This document shows positions 53,131 to 60,819 of a stretch of 64,000 nucleotides of DNA, piece by piece; the stretch's first letter is position 1, and each line of letters begins with the position of its first letter. The stretch comes from Flavobacteriales bacterium. Its GTDB lineage: Bacteria; Bacteroidota; Bacteroidia; CAIKAF01. The stretch is taken from the NCBI GenBank assembly GCA_025451235.1, contig JANWKT010000008.1, positions 248,001 to 312,000 of the forward strand, in the 5' to 3' direction. A program made the position numbers and the translations under genes. The notes under the pieces were generated by a model. That model had not been told where the DNA came from and searched no databases. It saw only the letters and a program-made list of their open reading frames with translations.

Positions 53131-53166
53131 TTCTACCTCCTTTATCAGTGTTGGTATAACCAGGGA

Positions 53167-53874
53167 TCATAATAACCCTTTGTCGATAAAAAGTTTGACA
53201 AGTTCGGTGGAGTTTTTCACTTTCAGTTTTTTCATCAGTTCGGCCCTGTATTTTTCGATCGATCGGGGGCTCAGGTTCAACATTTCACCTATTTCTGCGC
53301 TGGTGCAGCCTTTTGAAATATATCTTACCATGGCAATATCTCTATCTGTGAACTCCGAATTTCTTTCGATCTCTTTGGCGCTTTTGATCATTCTCGATAT
53401 TTCCTTTTCCTCCTTCGAAGGATCTTTAATGTCAAGGTGGCTAATGGTATAATTAATAGCCGCGTCAGCACTTATATAGGGGATATCTGCTAATACATGT
53501 TTGATCGCCTCACAAAATGTTTTTTTAGTGATTGCTTTTGTAAGAAAGGCAGAGGCTCCTGCTTTGAAAGCCTTGTCAATCGTATAACTATCACTGTACA
53601 TGGTGAGGGCAATGATCTTTACTTGAGGAAAATTCTCATGTACATATTTACTGGCGGCTATTCCATCCACAAATGGCATGTGAATATCCATGATGATAAT
53701 ATCGGGTACTTTTTTTTCTAAGAATGATTCAAGTTGTTTCCCATCTGTCAAAGAACCAATTACTGATAAATTATCAAATCCTTTTATAAGGGTCTTAAGT
53801 CCTTGCCTGAAAATTTCATGATCATCGACAATGACTACCTTATGTATTTTTTCGCTATCTGTTATTTTGCTCAT
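53167..53874 (-). CDS. LuxR/NarL-family response regulator paired with the HisKA_3 kinase
   Basis: A 235-residue DNA-binding regulator. Receiver at about 10-130 with VVIVDDHEIFRQG, phospho-site D63 in IMDIHMPFVDG, ALTM and FLTKAITKK; LuxR HTH at about 170-232 (FTDRDIAMVRYISKG, SAEIGEMLNLSPRSIEKYRAELMKKL). The ATG at 53874 overlaps the 3' end of the kinase gene by 20 bases, a tight coupling typical of cognate pairs. It is the fourth and last gene of this operon. Confidence 0.93.
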   Translation of the reverse strand: MSKITDSEKIHKVVIVDDHEIFRQGLKTLIKGFDNLSVIGSLTDGKQLESFLEKKVPDIIIMDIHMPFVDGIAASKYVHENFPQVKIIALTMYSDSYTIDKAFKAGASAFLTKAITKKTFCEAIKHVLADIPYISADAAINYTISHLDIKDPSKEEKEISRMIKSAKEIERNSEFTDRDIAMVRYISKGCTSAEIGEMLNLSPRSIEKYRAELMKKLKVKNSTELVKLFIDKGLL

Positions 53875-54637
53875 GCAGAATGGGTATTTCGGCAACTATC
53901 TGAGTGCCTTTACCTTTCTGCGAATATATATTTAATTGTCCACCTAAAAAAATCACCCGGTTCTGAATATTCTTCAATCCAATCCCAGCTTTGGAATTAT
54001 TACCGTTAAGTCCCGAAAACTCAAAGCCCTTGCCATTATCTGAAATTACCACTGATGCCTTATTTCCGGTGACGGAAGTATGCACCCTGATCTCTTTGGC
54101 TCCGGAATGTTTGATCGCATTGTTAACAGCCTCCTGGATGATCCTGTAAATATTGAGGTTTTCTAATTCATTCAATTGGGTAGGAGTTGAAACTAGGTCC
54201 AGTACGATCAAAATTTTACCATTCAATGCCTGGTTAAGATTTCCAAGCATGTTTTCGAGAGAAACTTTTAATCCTTGTTCCTGTATATACTTGGGAACGA
54301 TATTTCTGGAAATGGCCCTTACCTGGTCGAGGGTAATATTGATGATCTCTTCTACTTTTGCCTTGATCTCTTCACTCTCCTCGTCTACGGTTTCCAATAC
54401 ATTTACATAGAGTAATAAGGCGGATAAATTCGGACCTACTTCATCATGCAGGTCCTGGGAAAATCTTTTGCGTTCATTTTCAAGCGTTATGATCTCGGCG
54501 GAAATAAGGGTTTTTTGTAACCGCCTTATTTTTCGCTGGTTGACCATCAGGTTGATAATGAAAAAGATCAATACCAATATCAGGAAGGAGACCGCTATTA
54601 GAATGGCCAAGTATATTTCTTGTTCTTGGGTAAGCAT
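53855..54637 (-). CDS. NarL-type sensor histidine kinase (HisKA_3)
   Basis: A 260-residue kinase with one N-terminal membrane helix (about 8-31) and almost no periplasmic part. The HisKA_3 box is FSQDLHDEVGPNLSALLLY with H64, and the HATPase domain (about 160-252) has EAVNNAIKHSGA, ISDNGKGFE and GIGLKNIQNRV. Because it lacks its own sensor domain it probably senses through the polytopic protein encoded just upstream, whose gene overlaps it by 40 bases. Its cognate regulator is the LuxR-type protein that follows. Confidence 0.93.
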   Translation of the reverse strand: MLTQEQEIYLAILIAVSFLILVLIFFIINLMVNQRKIRRLQKTLISAEIITLENERKRFSQDLHDEVGPNLSALLLYVNVLETVDEESEEIKAKVEEIINITLDQVRAISRNIVPKYIQEQGLKVSLENMLGNLNQALNGKILIVLDLVSTPTQLNELENLNIYRIIQEAVNNAIKHSGAKEIRVHTSVTGNKASVVISDNGKGFEFSGLNGNNSKAGIGLKNIQNRVIFLGGQLNIYSQKGKGTQIVAEIPILHEQNNR

Positions 54638-55254
54638 ATTATTGAAAATAAGAAGAAAACATTGGCAACCGTGTAGGCCAGATTAACCAAAATCAATATA
54701 TCTCTATAAAATTCATTACTATAATTCATTCGATAATTTATAAACAGGATCAATCCACTAAAAAAAGACCTGATAAGCATACCAATCAATAAAAGGGTAT
54801 CACTGTCTTTAATGATGCTTGTGCTTTTTACAAAGATGATAACATTTATCAAGTAAATAGAAATTAATACGAGTATCATCGATACAAAGGCAGTGAGGAA
54901 AGTATTATAAAGACCAAAATCCTCGATAACAAAGTTTTCGATTATCCATCCAATAGCAATAAAACCTAGAATTGAAAATTGAAAAATAGATAATGTTTTA
55001 CTTTTGCCTTTAACGAATCCCCATATATTAAAGACCAGCAAAACCGCTAGTGGATAATAAATAAGTGTATTGATATTGGCTATGATGTGATTCTTTGTGT
55101 GATAAAAGGATGTCAGAAACATGATAGTTTCAAACACAAATAAATTAAGACATATTGCAAAGAATAAAAAGTTGGATGAAATAAGTCTTCGCCTGAAGAA
55201 AAAAGCAATAACGATAGCCATTGTTGAAAACAACATTATATAGGCTATCGTCAT
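54598..55254 (-). CDS. Polytopic membrane protein, probable sensor partner of the kinase
   Basis: A 218-residue protein with about seven hydrophobic helices, short loops and basic residues on the predicted cytoplasmic side (FFRRRLI, KGKSKT). No catalytic motif is visible. The helix number and its placement before a one-helix HisKA_3 kinase resemble the 7TM part of split sensor systems (7TMR-DISM-like), but no family name can be assigned. The ATG at 55254 (MTIAYIMLFST) avoids overlap with the upstream gene. The 40-base overlap with the kinase gene implies the two proteins are made together. Confidence 0.8.
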   Translation of the reverse strand: MTIAYIMLFSTMAIVIAFFFRRRLISSNFLFFAICLNLFVFETIMFLTSFYHTKNHIIANINTLIYYPLAVLLVFNIWGFVKGKSKTLSIFQFSILGFIAIGWIIENFVIEDFGLYNTFLTAFVSMILVLISIYLINVIIFVKSTSIIKDSDTLLLIGMLIRSFFSGLILFINYRMNYSNEFYRDILILVNLAYTVANVFFLFSIICLPKNKKYTWPF

Positions 55255-55274
55255 ACTGCTTGGTTGGGTTTTTG

Positions 55275-55586
55275 TTATGAATTTAATACGTTGGTTGAAC
55301 CACAATTAGGTGGGCATAAGAATCCACTATCTCCTACCGTCTCTGTAATTATATCGTTTTCGTTAGATTCTACCCCAACAAATACCAGTTTTAGTTTTCC
55401 ATCGCTAGCTGCACCAAAATAAAAACGGATCCCCACGCTGCCGGTTTGGTCAAGCATGCTCTGGATAGTGTCTTTGCTAAAGAAATAACCCTTAGGTTGG
55501 GTTGAAAATTTTTTTCTGAACTCTGCGGTTAATGCTGCACCTTCCTCAATGGGAATGGTGTGGTCTTCGTGTCCTGTAAATGCCAT
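55275..55586 (-). CDS. Small soluble protein at the head of the kinase operon
   Basis: A 103-residue cytoplasmic-type protein. It starts MAFTGHEDHTIPIEEGAALTAE, continues with GYFFSKDTIQSMLDQTGSVGIRFYFG and KLVFVGVESNENDI, and ends LCPPNCGSTNVLNS, where two cysteines and a His/Asp/Glu-rich N terminus could bind a metal. I have an impression of similar small proteins in other Bacteroidota but know no function. It lies 20 bases before the polytopic protein gene and so belongs to the four-gene signalling operon; a role as ligand-binding or modulatory subunit is an inference. Confidence 0.8.
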   Translation of the reverse strand: MAFTGHEDHTIPIEEGAALTAEFRKKFSTQPKGYFFSKDTIQSMLDQTGSVGIRFYFGAASDGKLKLVFVGVESNENDIITETVGDSGFLCPPNCGSTNVLNS

Positions 55587-55614
55587 ATTATTAAGTGTTT
55601 AAATGTTTATCCTC

Positions 55615-55645
55615 TAAATATATCCTCTGGACATCCAAAAACAAA
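55615..55645 (-). promoter_or_regulatory. Full promoter of the four-gene two-component operon
   Basis: On the minus strand TTTG (55645-55642), a 19-base spacer, then TATATTTA (55622-55615), fits the Bacteroidota -33/-7 consensus with one mismatch in the -7 box. It predicts a leader of about 25 bases before the ATG at 55586. Confidence 0.6.
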
Positions 55646-55701
55646 ACACCGATTGATGACACAGTTTATTAAAACATTGTATACCAGTAAATTATGTATT
55701 T

Positions 55702-55749
55702 TTTTTATCGTAGAACTACGATACAGGTATCGTAGTTCTACGATAAAAA
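55702..55749. repeat. 48-base near-perfect palindrome
   Basis: Twenty-three bases (55702-55724) pair perfectly with 55727-55749 across a two-base AG centre. Each arm is itself a smaller palindrome, TATCGTAG AA CTACGATA and TATCGTAG TT CTACGATA. It lies about 85 bases upstream of the kinase-operon promoter. It may be a multi-dimer operator, a cruciform, or a transcription terminator. Confidence 0.8.
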
Positions 55750-56017
55750 TATTTCTTTTTTTTATGCAAAATGCTTAAAAAAATCTTAAAAAACATGCTG
55801 ATTTTCAGTACTTTAACTTATGGAGGCTTGGGCATGATTTTTTGACGAAAAGGAAAATTAGGTAAAAAAGAAAAAGCACCCCTCTACCCAAGGTGCCTTT
55901 TCTTTTAACTGAACTCCGTGATAACTGATAACAATTGTTTGGCGATGATTCGCAATCTGGGTATATAACCTGTATCAATGATCAGCGCAAATAAGTTCTG
56001 TATTTTTTTTATGATGT

Positions 56018-56581
56018 TTAAAAACCTGATACCACATCTTGTGCAGGATCTGTTTCATCAACAGCTAACATGGCATTACCTGCATTGTAAATACCTCCTT
56101 CACTTAAACAATCACTTCGAAGAACCATGTTTCTTTTAACCGAGCAATTTCTCAACACCAGGTTCCCCATATTTTTTATAGCTGCACCTGCTTCTGATTT
56201 TATATTACCATTTAAAAAACCATGACGTATCGTCATATCTCTTAGTGTAACCGTAACTCCCTTGGCAATGGTAAAAACCCGTTGATTAATGCTCTCGTCT
56301 GCTTCAATCAAGCTACCTTGTATATAAGTATCGTCTGTTCCCTGTCCCTGGATGGTAATGTTTTTGTCGATCAAAATACCTTGTACTGGAATTCCATCTC
56401 CTGTAATTACCCCATATACTTGAATAATATCTCCGTCTTCTGCAGCTGCAATCGCAGCACTGATAGTAGTGTAATCTTCTCCTCCTTCTGCATTTACTTT
56501 TAATACGTTTTGGGAGAATGTAGGCATGATACTTAGAAAAAGTATCGCTGATAGTAAGACTCCATTTATTTTTTTCATCAT
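56018..56581 (-). CDS. Short exported right-handed beta-helix-like protein
   Basis: A 187-residue secreted protein. The signal peptide ends near MPTFSQ. The mature part starts with the pectate-lyase-like phrase VNAEGGEDYTTISAAIAAAEDGDIIQVYG, followed by ILIDKNITIQGQG and LRDMTIRHG, the rungs of a right-handed parallel beta-helix. Relatives usually run for several hundred residues and often end in a T9SS sorting domain; here the frame stops after about five rungs (ENDING in DETDPAQDVVSGF). It may therefore be a truncated gene or a short natural form. Motif copies in its promoter link it to the signalling block. Confidence 0.72.
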   Translation of the reverse strand: MMKKINGVLLSAILFLSIMPTFSQNVLKVNAEGGEDYTTISAAIAAAEDGDIIQVYGVITGDGIPVQGILIDKNITIQGQGTDDTYIQGSLIEADESINQRVFTIAKGVTVTLRDMTIRHGFLNGNIKSEAGAAIKNMGNLVLRNCSVKRNMVLRSDCLSEGGIYNAGNAMLAVDETDPAQDVVSGF

Positions 56582-56604
56582 TTATTTTTTAAAATTTTAT
56601 ATCA

Positions 56605-56612
56605 CAAATGTA
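56605..56612 (-). promoter_or_regulatory. Predicted -7 box of the beta-helix gene
   Basis: Minus-strand TACATTTG matches TAnnTTTG, 23 bases upstream of the ATG at 56581. Confidence 0.55.
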
Positions 56613-56655
56613 GGTGCAGCTCTTCACCGTTTGCTGAACGGGAGTTCAGTAATTC

Positions 56656-56693
56656 ACTACGTAATTACCGAACCCACTACGTAGAATTACACC
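56656..56693. promoter_or_regulatory. Tandem candidate operator upstream of the beta-helix gene
   Basis: Plus-strand ACTACGTAATTACCGAACC (from 56656) and ACTACGTAGAATTACACC (from 56676) start 20 bases apart, two helical turns, and lie 43-80 bases upstream of the -7 box of the gene transcribed leftward. Confidence 0.5.
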
Positions 56694-57054
56694 GGAATTG
56701 ATTCCCTTCTCCTTGAAAAAATGGAGTATGCTCCTATCATTGGATGAAATGAGGTTTGATGGAATCTGCCCTGGATCTTAAGAAGTTGTTCATAAGTTTT
56801 TAGGGATGGAATGGGGGTTCTTTTGACAAAAATGGAAGTAGGGGATATGACCCTTCAGGAACATCAAGCAAAAATCCGGGTATTTACGATGGTTTTAGAA
56901 TAGTTTTTGGCGATCCCGCGGGGATTGGCATCGCTCCGCTCTGCCGGACCCATTTGTTTCCATTGTCAAAATCAAAATCCGGGTCGCTACCGCGAACCAT
57001 TTTTTGCTTGTACTCACTTACGAAAGCTATCGCTTTCATCGTTCGTCCAAACAA

Positions 57055-57086
57055 AAAAGCCTGGTTGCTATTGCAACCAGGCTTTT
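57055..57086 (-). terminator. Terminator of tRNA-Lys
   Basis: A perfect 14-bp stem, AAAAGCCTGGTTGC with its complement, around a TATT loop, with a run of T on the minus strand. It follows the tRNA gene by eleven bases. Confidence 0.92.
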
Positions 57087-57096
57087 GATCCATCTG

Positions 57097-57169
57097 TGAT
57101 CCCGCTGGGACTCGAACCCAGGACCCCTACATTAAAAGTGTAATGCTCTACCAGCTGAGCTACGGAATC
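57097..57169 (-). tRNA. tRNA-Lys (anticodon TTT)
   Basis: A 73-base tRNA on the minus strand. The seven-base acceptor stem GATTCCG/CGGGATC pairs fully with one G-U, the D arm has AGCTCAGCTGGTAGAGC, the anticodon loop is CTTTTAA (TTT, lysine) on a TTACA/TGTAG stem, and the T arm has GGTTCGAGTCC. The 3' CCA is not encoded and must be added. Confidence 0.96.
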
Positions 57170-57276
57170 GGTATTTATAAGCCAAAGAATTCATGGAATT
57201 AGATTCCAAAAATGGAGTGCAAATGTAAAATTAATTCATTTAATCCCAAACTTTTTTTGAGATTAGCTGATAACTC

Positions 57277-58302
57277 TTATTTCTGAATGATCAGCCTTCC
57301 GATCACCTGGGTACCAGCTAAGAAAATGGTGGTTCCTTTGGAGGCTTCATCGATGGTTAAAAATCCCTGGTGTGATACGATTTCCCAATTGTAGCCACCA
57401 TCGTATGAAATGTCTATCCCATTTTTACCAACGGCTACAAAAGTGTTTTTCGAAATATACTCGACACAGCTCCTATATCCGCTTGGGTGTTGATGCTTAT
57501 CCGGGATATGCCAGCTGATCCCTCCATCTGTAGTTACCGAATAGTTTTTCTCACTGATATCAGGAGCGGTAAAATCACCTCCCACTGCTACACCGATCTT
57601 ATCATCTACAAATACGAGGCTATTGATGCCTTTACTGCTCATGCCATGAGTCATATGGGTCTCATGATGCTTCCATGTGGCTCCATAATCGTTGGATACA
57701 AACACATGGGAAGCGTTCCCCCCGGTGGCAAACCAAACTTTTCCTTTCTTTCCAACAACGATGCCGGTTCCGCTGGCAGCAAACCCTGCCTCATTTTTAG
57801 TTGCCTTCGGGGAATGTTCTTTGGCCAACTCTACCCAGGTTTCACCCCCATCAGTAGTAGTAAGAATTTCAAAATGCCCATGGATGGGATCTCCATAGGC
57901 AATTCCACGATTCTTGTCCCAAAATGCAAATCCATTTAAAAAAGTTTCGAACTTGTTAGCTGTGTACACCTCTTTCCAGGTAACCCCACCATCAGTGGTC
58001 TTTAAGATCTGTGCAGGGTCTTTTACACTCAATACAATGGCATTGTTCTCATCCCATGCTTCAATATCTCTTATCTCCGACTTGGTACTATCGAGGATCT
58101 TCTGGAATTTCCAGGTTTCACCCCCATCGGTTGATTTGCCTACGGTACCTTTACTGCCACATGCCCAAACGAGCTTATTATTAACTGCACATAGTCCTCT
58201 AAAACCACAGTCATACCCAAGCGTGTCGGTAATTACCTGGTACTTCTGAGCAAATAGAAGGGAACTGGATAGGGTTAGCACTAATGCAATTAATTTACTC
58301 AT
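57277..58302 (-). CDS. Exported BNR/YCF48-like propeller protein
   Basis: A 341-residue secreted protein. The ATG at 58302 gives the signal peptide MSKLIALVLTLSSSLLFAQ; another at 58311 is possible, but a -7 box at 58323-58330 leaves it almost no leader. The body has six BNR/Asp-box-like repeats: STDGGETWKF, TTDGGVTWKEV, TTDGGETWVEL, SNDYGATWKHH, TTDGGISWHI and SYDGGYNWEIV, so a propeller related to YCF48 or sortilin-type folds. Function in Bacteroidota is unknown; glycosidase activity is not implied by BNR repeats alone. No T9SS domain. Confidence 0.85.
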   Translation of the reverse strand: MSKLIALVLTLSSSLLFAQKYQVITDTLGYDCGFRGLCAVNNKLVWACGSKGTVGKSTDGGETWKFQKILDSTKSEIRDIEAWDENNAIVLSVKDPAQILKTTDGGVTWKEVYTANKFETFLNGFAFWDKNRGIAYGDPIHGHFEILTTTDGGETWVELAKEHSPKATKNEAGFAASGTGIVVGKKGKVWFATGGNASHVFVSNDYGATWKHHETHMTHGMSSKGINSLVFVDDKIGVAVGGDFTAPDISEKNYSVTTDGGISWHIPDKHQHPSGYRSCVEYISKNTFVAVGKNGIDISYDGGYNWEIVSHQGFLTIDEASKGTTIFLAGTQVIGRLIIQK

Positions 58303-58322
58303 TCTCAACATTCTTTTTTTTA

Positions 58323-58330
58323 CAAATGTA
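58323..58330 (-). promoter_or_regulatory. Predicted -7 box of the BNR protein gene
   Basis: Minus-strand TACATTTG matches TAnnTTTG and decides in favour of the start at 58302. Confidence 0.55.
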
Positions 58331-58484
58331 TCTTCTCCAGGCTTTAAACCAAAAATATGTTTTTCACCATCCATCAAATCCTCCCTTCAACTTTTACCTT
58401 ACATTAAAAAAATATAAAGCCCTTGGTCCAATTTTTTCATTTTGGTGCATTATTCCTTACTTTTAACGGTAAATACAACGCATC

Positions 58485-59630
58485 ATGAAAAAGTCCTCTA
58501 TTATTATAGTAGCCGTTGGGCTGTTGTTAGTTGCATGTGGCGGTAAAAAAGATACCAACACAACTGATCAGAATGGCAATAAAAACCTGTTAGCTCAGGC
58601 CGACATTTTTAATAAGGATGTTGTTCTCAAATTTATTGAAACAGCAGATAAAAACTCTCAGCAAGCGGCTAAAAAAGAATTTTTAACGGGAGTGGATCAA
58701 TACAGGAACAGAAATCAGATCGACAGTGCCATTTCAACTTTCAAAAATTCAATTGGCGTTTATCCGTTTTCAAAAACCTATTATGAACTGGGAAATGCAT
58801 ACATGGATAAAAAGGATTTTAAAGGAGCAATTGATGCCTATCATATGGCAGAAGTTTTGGAATATGAGCCGGTTTCTGTGGTCCTGTATAATATAGCTTG
58901 TGCCTATTCTATGTTGGAAGATGGAGAGAACTCGTTAAAATATCTGGAACTGGCAATTGAAAATGGATATATTAATCTTGAACATATCATGAGTGATGAA
59001 GATTTGGCGTTTACCCGAAAAGACCCGAATTTTAACGAAACTGTGAAAACATCCATGGCTGGTAATACTTCTTCGGATGCCGTTTTATTTAGCATGTATA
59101 AAACTCATTTTGCCTCTCTTACCCTTCCTTATACTTTAGATGAAGCAACCAGTCAGAAAGTGGATTTCGAAAAAACGATTTCTTATGACTACGATGCCTT
59201 TGTTCCGGGTATGGTGAATTCAGAATTTAGCCGGGATGTGGGTGACGAATATTTTTATGTAGGTAAAGTAACGGAGAATAATAAATATGTAGCCTTGTTA
59301 TACTCGCAAGCCGGGATGTGGTCGGATAAGCCACCGGTACATGTGTACCTGGCCACCTACGAACCGGAAAAAGGAACAGTGATTGATTTCGAAAAAATAG
59401 CCGGGTTGGAATATTATTCCGATTCTCTCCGAACTGCAGTATTGAAGGATGGTATGTCGGTAGAAGTAAAATATTTTACCCAGGAATGGGAAAAGAATCC
59501 GGACGATTATGGATATGACAGCGAAAATAGAAGAACAGGATTAAACCAGGTAGCTGTAAAAAACTTCAAGATCGACGTGAACGGAAATATCCGTGAGTCT
59601 CAGAAAATGTTGGGAGCTGTTATAAGATAA
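58485..59630 (+). CDS. TPR-containing lipoprotein
   Basis: A 381-residue lipoprotein with lipobox LLVACGG (lipidated Cys near residue 18). Residues about 65-175 hold TPR-like helices (AISTFKNSIGVYPFSKTYYELGNAYMDKKDFKGAIDAYHMAEVLE is the clearest pair, split over two repeats) that should bind another protein. The C-terminal half (about 200-380) is beta-rich with no family that I recognise. It is probably anchored in the outer or inner membrane. Monocistronic; a hairpin AGACATTAG/CTAATGTCT (59633-59658) follows. Confidence 0.82.
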   Translation: MKKSSIIIVAVGLLLVACGGKKDTNTTDQNGNKNLLAQADIFNKDVVLKFIETADKNSQQAAKKEFLTGVDQYRNRNQIDSAISTFKNSIGVYPFSKTYYELGNAYMDKKDFKGAIDAYHMAEVLEYEPVSVVLYNIACAYSMLEDGENSLKYLELAIENGYINLEHIMSDEDLAFTRKDPNFNETVKTSMAGNTSSDAVLFSMYKTHFASLTLPYTLDEATSQKVDFEKTISYDYDAFVPGMVNSEFSRDVGDEYFYVGKVTENNKYVALLYSQAGMWSDKPPVHVYLATYEPEKGTVIDFEKIAGLEYYSDSLRTAVLKDGMSVEVKYFTQEWEKNPDDYGYDSENRRTGLNQVAVKNFKIDVNGNIRESQKMLGAVIR

Positions 59631-59632
59631 AA

Positions 59633-59658
59633 AGACATTAGATGTCTTTCTAATGTCT
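59633..59658. terminator. Weak terminator-like hairpin
   Basis: AGACATTAG pairs with CTAATGTCT, with an alternative pairing of TTAGATGT with ACATCTAA further on. It sits between the convergent lipoprotein and recX genes. The T run is short. Confidence 0.45.
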
Positions 59659-59670
59659 AACATCTAAGTT

Positions 59671-60126
59671 TCATTTTGATGGTGCTTGCTTCTTCATCCA
59701 ATCTACGATCAAATCACTTTCGTATCCTTTGCCACTTAAGTATCTGAAAAGCGAAGCCTGTCTTTCACGAGCTGCTTTTTTCGATAAGGAATTCCATTTC
59801 CTCTCCGCCAGGTGGTCCAGGTTTTGGATATATATATCATCATCTACTTCCTGGAAAGCTTGTCGGATGCTTTCTTTTTTTATTTTTTTCATCGACAATT
59901 CGGCTTCTATCTTCCTCTTCCCCCATTTTTTCAAATATATTTTGGCATTGATATATGCTTTTATAAACCTCTCATCATCCAGGAACTTTTCCTCCTTCAA
60001 TAATCTGATCAGTTCTTCATGATATTCTACCTCCACCTTCCATTCGTACATCTTTTGTATAATCTCGGAGGTGCACCTTTCACGATATAAGCAGTACCGG
60101 GTCAGTTTATCATACGTATTGTTCAT
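59671..60126 (-). CDS. recX: Regulatory protein RecX
   Basis: A 151-residue all-helical protein of the RecX family, which binds RecA filaments and limits their activity. Typical features are LTRYCLYRERCTSEI at the start, ELIRLLKEEKFLDDERFIKAYI (three-helix repeat), KKWGKRKIEAEL (the KxxWGxxKIxxEL motif) and FRYLSGKGYESDLI near the end. The ATG at 60126 is preferred over a TTG upstream. recA is not in the window. Confidence 0.9.
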   Translation of the reverse strand: MNNTYDKLTRYCLYRERCTSEIIQKMYEWKVEVEYHEELIRLLKEEKFLDDERFIKAYINAKIYLKKWGKRKIEAELSMKKIKKESIRQAFQEVDDDIYIQNLDHLAERKWNSLSKKAARERQASLFRYLSGKGYESDLIVDWMKKQAPSK

Positions 60127-60191
60127 AACCTGCAAATAAATTGATCAGCTATTTTTTTACAATGTAAATCATTTATAGTTTTTTTGGGTAA

Positions 60192-60818
60192 ATGAATGGT
60201 ATGAAAATCGGGTTTTTATTCACATGTGCACTTATTCCCATTTTTTCCTTTGCCCAATCCAAGCAATGGAGAGATGATTTTAGCGATAACAAAAACAAAT
60301 GGTGGACCGGAAACAATGAATATTATGACGCAAAGATCGAGAATGGATATTATGAGCTCAATTATAAAACCAAGGAAAAACCCGAAAAGAATTTATTGGT
60401 GATCAAAAACAAGCTCGATATTCATCAACCCTGGGACATAGAGATCAGGATCAAAGTGATTACACTGGATGGATACCAGAATAGTTTTGGACTCACAGTA
60501 GGTGAACTCGACCGCGGAAACAGTCATTACTTCATTGTATGCCCAAATTTAAAAATGACCTGGTGGTATGACTATAAACTTTATCGACAAACCATCATCA
60601 AGAACGAACCGTTACCGCTCAATATATTCGACCTGGATTCAACAACCGGTACTAAGCTATTTCTGAAACAGCGGGATGGTTATATTTATTTTTATGTGAA
60701 TGATGTGTATATGACCAAAATTGGTTCTCCAAAGACCTGGTATGGGAATGGGGTGGGACTCTTCGCAAATACCAGCAGTATCCTCAGGGTGGATTACCTG
60801 GAGATCAAACAATATTAA
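60192..60818 (+). CDS. Exported lectin/glucanase-fold protein
   Basis: A 208-residue secreted protein. A signal peptide (from Met4, MKIGFLFTCALIPIFSFA) precedes one beta-sandwich domain that looks like a concanavalin A-like (LamG or 3-keto-disaccharide hydrolase-type) fold: WRDDFSDNKNKWW, YYELNYKT, WDIEIRIKVI, SFGLTVGE, LFLKQRDGYIYFYVNDVYM, GVGLFANTSSILRVDYLEI. Catalytic acids of glucanases are not apparent, so binding is more likely than catalysis. It converges with the SDR gene. Confidence 0.75.
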   Translation: MNGMKIGFLFTCALIPIFSFAQSKQWRDDFSDNKNKWWTGNNEYYDAKIENGYYELNYKTKEKPEKNLLVIKNKLDIHQPWDIEIRIKVITLDGYQNSFGLTVGELDRGNSHYFIVCPNLKMTWWYDYKLYRQTIIKNEPLPLNIFDLDSTTGTKLFLKQRDGYIYFYVNDVYMTKIGSPKTWYGNGVGLFANTSSILRVDYLEIKQY

Positions 60819-60819
60819 T

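Larger units (their letters stand above)
52692..53166. other. Regulatory intergenic region upstream of the phosphorelay operon
   Basis: About 475 bases with no gene. It contains a -7 box (52749-52756), a GGGGAACTACTGTATATACTCC element (52794-52815), two motif copies 20 bases apart (52929-52967), and a hairpin GCCGGGAAAAA/TTTTTCCCGGC (53087-53097 with 53120-53130) that may end the two-component operon finishing at 53167. Confidence 0.6.
55587..56017. other. Intergenic region with promoter and large palindrome
   Basis: About 430 bases without a gene. Contents: the promoter of the four-gene operon (55615-55645), a 48-base palindrome (55702-55749), a weak terminator-like hairpin AAAAAGCACC/GGTGCCTTTT near 55870-55910 for the gene at 56018 or an unknown transcript, and otherwise AT-rich DNA. 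Confidence 0.6.
56582..57096. other. Intergenic region between beta-helix gene and tRNA-Lys
   Basis: About 515 bases. Promoter and candidate operators of the beta-helix gene occupy 56605-56693. From about 56700 to 56900 nothing is recognised. A GC-rich stretch (56910-57050) has open frames on both strands that match no protein I know and probably is repeat or tRNA-associated DNA. The tRNA terminator is at 57055-57086. Confidence 0.5.

Noticed and set aside
55702-55749. Large palindrome as inverted ends of an insertion sequence
   Set aside because: The arms are joined by only two bases, leaving no room for an element, and no target duplication was seen.
56884-57143. Open frames on both strands next to tRNA-Lys
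   Set aside because: They run through the tRNA or its terminator and resemble no protein family; treated as non-coding.
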